A stretch of 8,846 nt of DNA, taken from the NCBI GenBank assembly GCA_025457805.1, contig JALOTR010000317.1:1-8846 (forward strand). The letters run 5' to 3'. Below the pieces are notes generated by a model. That model was not told the DNA's origin. It was given only the letters and a program-made list of their open reading frames with translations, and made no database searches. Below are positions 5,954-8,846 of this stretch, one piece after another. This DNA is from Akkermansiaceae bacterium. Lineage in GTDB: Bacteria > Verrucomicrobiota > Verrucomicrobiia > Verrucomicrobiales > Akkermansiaceae. The translations under genes were made by a program, and so were the position numbers. Every line of letters starts with the position of its first letter. Position 1 is the first letter of the stretch.

Positions 5954-7828
5954 ATGATATCTAAAGCCACGCGCTCGATCCTGCTGGCAGCCTTGCTGGC
6001 AGAAGGTGGAATTTCCGCGCTCTGCGGTCAGTTCGTGCCGCCGTCCGAAGGTCCGGTGGCATTCCGCCGCGATCGGATTCCGCTGGATGCGGACGCGATG
6101 TCGGGTCTGGCGAAACAATTGGAAATCCTCGCCCGCGGACTCAGCGCTGAGACGCCGGAAGACCGCCGCGGAGCCGCGCAGATGCTCGCCCTGGCCATGG
6201 CCCTCGATCCCGGAAACGGGCCTGCCCGGCAACTCCTCAACGCCTATCAAGCAGGCACCCACACCGCAGATGCGGCCAACGACCAACTCGAACGCGGCCG
6301 CGCCCGCCTCTGGCAGAATATTGCCTGGCTTGAGACCGCCGAAGCCGGCCCGGAAGCCCAGGCCCTCGCCGCCTGCCTCAAGGACGTCATCATCATTTCC
6401 GATCCCAAACACCCCAAAGCCACCGCCATCCGCGAGGCCGGGGAAAAAGGCAAATGGGCTGGCTGGGTCGCCACCGCGGATGCGTTCAAGCCGAAAAACA
6501 CCGACTCCAACCTCGCGGAAACGATGATCCCAAGCAACCCGCTCGATCCCAGCGACCCGCCAGACAAGCCCGATCCCGGGACGGATGCCATCTCCATCAA
6601 GCTCACCGAAGCCAAAGTCACCACCCTCCTGTGGCAGAAATCCGGCGTCGGCGAGTCCGCCGTTTGGAACCTCGCCCCACTGCCGCTCGCCATGTCCGCA
6701 AGCATGGCCAAGCCGAATCCAACCACGCCCGTGGACACAGCCGACGGCAGCGATGACGAGACGGACGATAAGCAGGGAAACAACGGGCACGATCCATCCC
6801 ATGATCGTTTTGCCGTCCGGGTGGGCGGCCCCTCGGCCTCCGGAGCCTTCGACCGCACCAACCGCATGCTCGAAGCGCTTTTGAAAAACCAGCACGGCAC
6901 CTTGCCGCGTGGCGGACGCATCGCCATCCAAAGCCCGGACTTCGAGAAATCCTGGGAATCCAGGAAAAAACAATCCATCACCGCCGCCGCCGCCGTGCTG
7001 GCGAACTCCGCCCTCACTGGCATCGAGCCGGACGCCATCATTCTCGGCCAAGTGGACGAGACCGGTGCTTACAAACTCCCCTCCGGCTTCTGGGACCAGC
7101 TCCAATCCCTCGGCAAAGGCAATGGAAAACGCCTCATCCTCCCTGCCGATGCCGCGCCCCTACTGCCCTCGATCCTGGCTTTGGAGAAACCCGGGTTTTT
7201 CATGGAATACGAGGTCCTGCTGGCCGCCGACTTCAAACAACTCACCGAATTCGCCGCCAAAAATCCCCAAGGCACCCTCGCCTCGCCGATCGCGAAATTC
7301 CGCGAAATCCGCGACAAAGTCGGCACCACGGATGTCCGCCAATACATCGCCAATAGCTTCGTGCGCCAACGCCTCGCCGCCGTGCTTCAGGAAGCACCCA
7401 ATCACATTTCCGCCAAAATGCTGCTCATCCAGGCCGCTGGCAACCGCCCCACCCTCGTCGCCCGCAGCGTGCTCGCCGCAGAACTCCGCCGCGCGATCGC
7501 CCCCATCCACTGGCTCTACACCACACAAGAGTATCAATACACCAGCAGCGATCTCGAAAAGGTCAGCAGTGCCTACGAATCCAGCCGGTCCAAGGTGGAC
7601 GCCCTGCTGCGCTATGCGGAAAAAAACGATCGCCTCCTCGTGGAAAACACCCAGGAAATGGTCATCGCCATTCGCAACATCGACCGCGCCGGCCGCGCCC
7701 GTGGCGAGGACTACATCGTCCGCAACAACGTGAGCAGCGCACTCAAGAATTTCAAGAAACTCTACGCCAAGGTAGTCAGCGAACTCGCCATCGAAGTGGG
7801 TGAGGAACCGCCGGAACTCAAACAATGA
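5954..7828 (+). CDS. Exported protein with a degenerate Lon-protease-like (S16) domain
   Basis: This 624-residue protein has no family I can name with certainty. A signal peptide is visible at about residues 1-25 (SILLAALLAEGGISALCG), so it probably acts in the periplasm. Residues about 70-150 look TPR-like (ALAMALDPGNGPARQLL). Residues 181-210 and 252-283 are low-complexity, Pro/Asp- and Asp/Gly-rich. Between and after these, about 212-436 resembles the Lon proteolytic domain. SITAAAAVLANSALTG (341-356) aligns without gaps to the Lon segment starting at the catalytic Ser, and ILGQVDETGAYKLPSGFWDQL to KRLILP (363-397) follows the Lon order. Ser341 occupies the Ser position, but the catalytic Lys position carries Trp380, so it is probably inactive as a Ser/Lys protease. 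The C-terminal third (about 440-624) is helical and charged. There is no AAA+ ATPase domain. ATG 5954 is chosen over GTG 5918 because it gives a compact signal peptide. The ankyrin lipoprotein follows 102 bases downstream. Confidence 0.75.
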   Translation: MISKATRSILLAALLAEGGISALCGQFVPPSEGPVAFRRDRIPLDADAMSGLAKQLEILARGLSAETPEDRRGAAQMLALAMALDPGNGPARQLLNAYQAGTHTADAANDQLERGRARLWQNIAWLETAEAGPEAQALAACLKDVIIISDPKHPKATAIREAGEKGKWAGWVATADAFKPKNTDSNLAETMIPSNPLDPSDPPDKPDPGTDAISIKLTEAKVTTLLWQKSGVGESAVWNLAPLPLAMSASMAKPNPTTPVDTADGSDDETDDKQGNNGHDPSHDRFAVRVGGPSASGAFDRTNRMLEALLKNQHGTLPRGGRIAIQSPDFEKSWESRKKQSITAAAAVLANSALTGIEPDAIILGQVDETGAYKLPSGFWDQLQSLGKGNGKRLILPADAAPLLPSILALEKPGFFMEYEVLLAADFKQLTEFAAKNPQGTLASPIAKFREIRDKVGTTDVRQYIANSFVRQRLAAVLQEAPNHISAKMLLIQAAGNRPTLVARSVLAAELRRAIAPIHWLYTTQEYQYTSSDLEKVSSAYESSRSKVDALLRYAEKNDRLLVENTQEMVIAIRNIDRAGRARGEDYIVRNNVSSALKNFKKLYAKVVSELAIEVGEEPPELKQ

Positions 7829-7930
7829 TCCGCACCCCGCCCGGCACCGGCAGCGGTTCTGCAAAAGGATATCCATTCGCTTGGATGCAAACTTGCCATT
7901 GCACGCGGGATCGGTAGCTTGCCCGGCATT
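7829..7930. other. Short gap between co-directional genes
   Basis: These 102 bases hold no gene. The only structures are ACCG-GCAG-CGGT (four-pair stem, around 7847-7858), the palindrome GGATATCC, and ATCCA/TGGAT around a six-base loop, none followed by a T-tract. I therefore see no strong terminator, and the downstream lipoprotein gene may be read from the upstream promoter. No clear promoter is visible either. Confidence 0.4.
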
Positions 7931-8846
7931 GTGAGGTTTTGCCTGCTCCATCCATGGTGTGGAAAACTCGCGCTGCTCGTCGCAGCGGCGGGCATCAGCT
8001 CGTGCGACAGCCCGCAGAAACAGGCGCTCAAGCAGCTTTCCAAGTCCGGCATCGAGGCCTCCGGCCGCTCGCTCGTCGAGGCCGTCCGCAAGCGCGAAAC
8101 CGCTCTAACAGGATTGTTGTTGGAAGCCCGCGTCTATACCGAGCACCGCGATGAACACGGCCTCACCCCCTTGGGTGTGTCGGTTTCCAATCGCGATGTT
8201 TCCACCACCCTCATGCTGCTCAACAGCGGGGCCAACGTGAATGCCACCCTTGGCAAAAAATCCAGCGTGCTCGGCATCGCCGCGCGGCAGGACGATGCCG
8301 CCACCGTGGAAACCCTGCTCGCCGCCGGAGCCCGGCCGGATGGTTTGATGCCCGATGGCGAGAAAATCCTGCCCTGGGCCATCCGCGAGGGACGCGCCCA
8401 GCTCGTGGAAATCATGATGAAGGCCGGGGCCGATCCCCACCTCCGGGATATGAAGGGCAATCCCCTGCTCCACATCGCCATGGAATCCGGCCAGCGCGAG
8501 CTCACCCACTCCCTCATCGAACTCGGGGCCGACCCCGCCACCACCAATGCCCGCGGTGAGACCACCCTCCAGATCGCCCTCCGCCGCGGCTGGCTGGACG
8601 CCGTGCCCAAGCTCGCCGCCGCCGGGGCGGATCCCAACGCACCATGCCCCGATGGCCGCACCCTGCTCGATCAAGCCATGGCCGCCGGGGACAAGGAAAA
8701 GGCCGCTCTTTTCCTGAAAATCGGCGCAGACCCCAAACACCCCGGCAGCGGCAGCGCGGCAGACTCACCGCTGGAACGCGCCTTTGCGGACGATTCCACC
8801 GATTGGTTGGAACTTTTCCTCCGCCACCAAAGCACCCCGCCCAATG
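7931..8846 (+). CDS. Ankyrin-repeat lipoprotein (C-terminus beyond window)
   Basis: The frame is open from GTG 7931 to the right edge, 305 residues without a stop. Residues 1-24 form a signal peptide (GKLALLVAAAGISS) ending in the lipobox ISSC, so Cys25 should be lipidated. Asp26 at +2 would favour inner-membrane retention by the E. coli rule, which may not hold in this phylum. After a basic, helical stretch (26-70) come about seven ankyrin repeats at roughly 75-105, 109-140, 142-172, 174-205, 208-238, 241-270 and 278 onward. The tip motif LLxxGAxxN/D recurs (LLNSGANVN, LLAAGARPD, MMKAGADPH, LIELGADPA, LAAAGADPN). Ankyrin repeats are protein-binding scaffolds, so the likely role is holding a partner at the membrane surface. 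GTG is chosen because it directly precedes a complete lipoprotein signal peptide and no in-frame ATG lies nearby. The upstream Lon-like protein is an obvious candidate partner, but that is inference. Confidence 0.85.
   Translation, partial: MRFCLLHPWCGKLALLVAAAGISSCDSPQKQALKQLSKSGIEASGRSLVEAVRKRETALTGLLLEARVYTEHRDEHGLTPLGVSVSNRDVSTTLMLLNSGANVNATLGKKSSVLGIAARQDDAATVETLLAAGARPDGLMPDGEKILPWAIREGRAQLVEIMMKAGADPHLRDMKGNPLLHIAMESGQRELTHSLIELGADPATTNARGETTLQIALRRGWLDAVPKLAAAGADPNAPCPDGRTLLDQAMAAGDKEKAALFLKIGADPKHPGSGSAADSPLERAFADDSTDWLELFLRHQSTPPN

Noticed and set aside
5831..7105. 424-residue open frame on the minus strand
   Set aside because: It is antisense to the Lon-like gene and overlaps the thioesterase start. 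Its composition is Gly/Arg-rich and low in motifs, typical of a shadow frame in GC-rich DNA.
7160..7951. 263-residue open frame on the minus strand
   Set aside because: It is antisense to the C-terminal third of the Lon-like gene. Gly/Ala/Asp-rich shadow with no motif.
8105..8740. 211-residue open frame on the minus strand
   Set aside because: It is antisense to the ankyrin repeats, and its Gly-rich periodicity mirrors the repeat spacing of the real gene.

Overview
The window looks like a chromosomal segment of a member of the Verrucomicrobiota, probably in the Verrucomicrobiales/Akkermansiaceae range. This is an inference from gene content: a secreted PDZ + DUF6288-like protein carrying Ig-like and PA14 modules, a YdjY-domain protein, large exported proteins of unknown function, fairly high GC, and almost no Shine-Dalgarno sequences. 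There are no tRNA or rRNA genes, CRISPR arrays, transposases or phage genes.

Layout, left to right. (1) 1-2986, minus strand: the first 995 residues of a very large secreted protein (signal peptide, PDZ, DUF6288-like core, PKD/Ig-like modules, PA14, cadherin-like repeat). Its C-terminus lies beyond the left edge. (2) 2987-3124: a 138-bp divergent intergenic region. (3) 3125-3949, plus strand: a membrane-anchored YdjY-domain protein. (4) 3950-4128: a convergent gap with two small GC-rich hairpins. (5) 4129-5399, minus strand: aspartate kinase (lysC), interrupted at 4798-4885 by a 44-bp imperfect tandem repeat that shifts the frame. (6) 5463-5873, minus strand: a hotdog-fold acyl-CoA thioesterase, probably co-transcribed with lysC. 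(7) 5954-7828, plus strand: an exported 624-residue protein whose middle resembles the Lon (S16) protease domain, with the catalytic Ser position kept but the Lys position occupied by Trp. (8) 7931 to the right edge, plus strand: an ankyrin-repeat lipoprotein, incomplete at its C-terminus.

The genes do not form one obvious pathway. Aspartate kinase is the housekeeping entry step to lysine, threonine, methionine and diaminopimelate. The other large genes act at or outside the cell envelope. The Lon-like protein and the ankyrin lipoprotein are adjacent and co-directional and may work together.

The most important observation is the lysC junction. The two 44-bp copies differ at seven positions, six of them synonymous third-codon positions. 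Removing either copy restores a 408-residue enzyme. This is what joining two diverged lysC homologues would produce, by misassembly or by recombination, and it does not look like a fresh tandem duplication. If it is an assembly join, linkage between the left half (1-4841) and the right half (4842-8846) is not certain.
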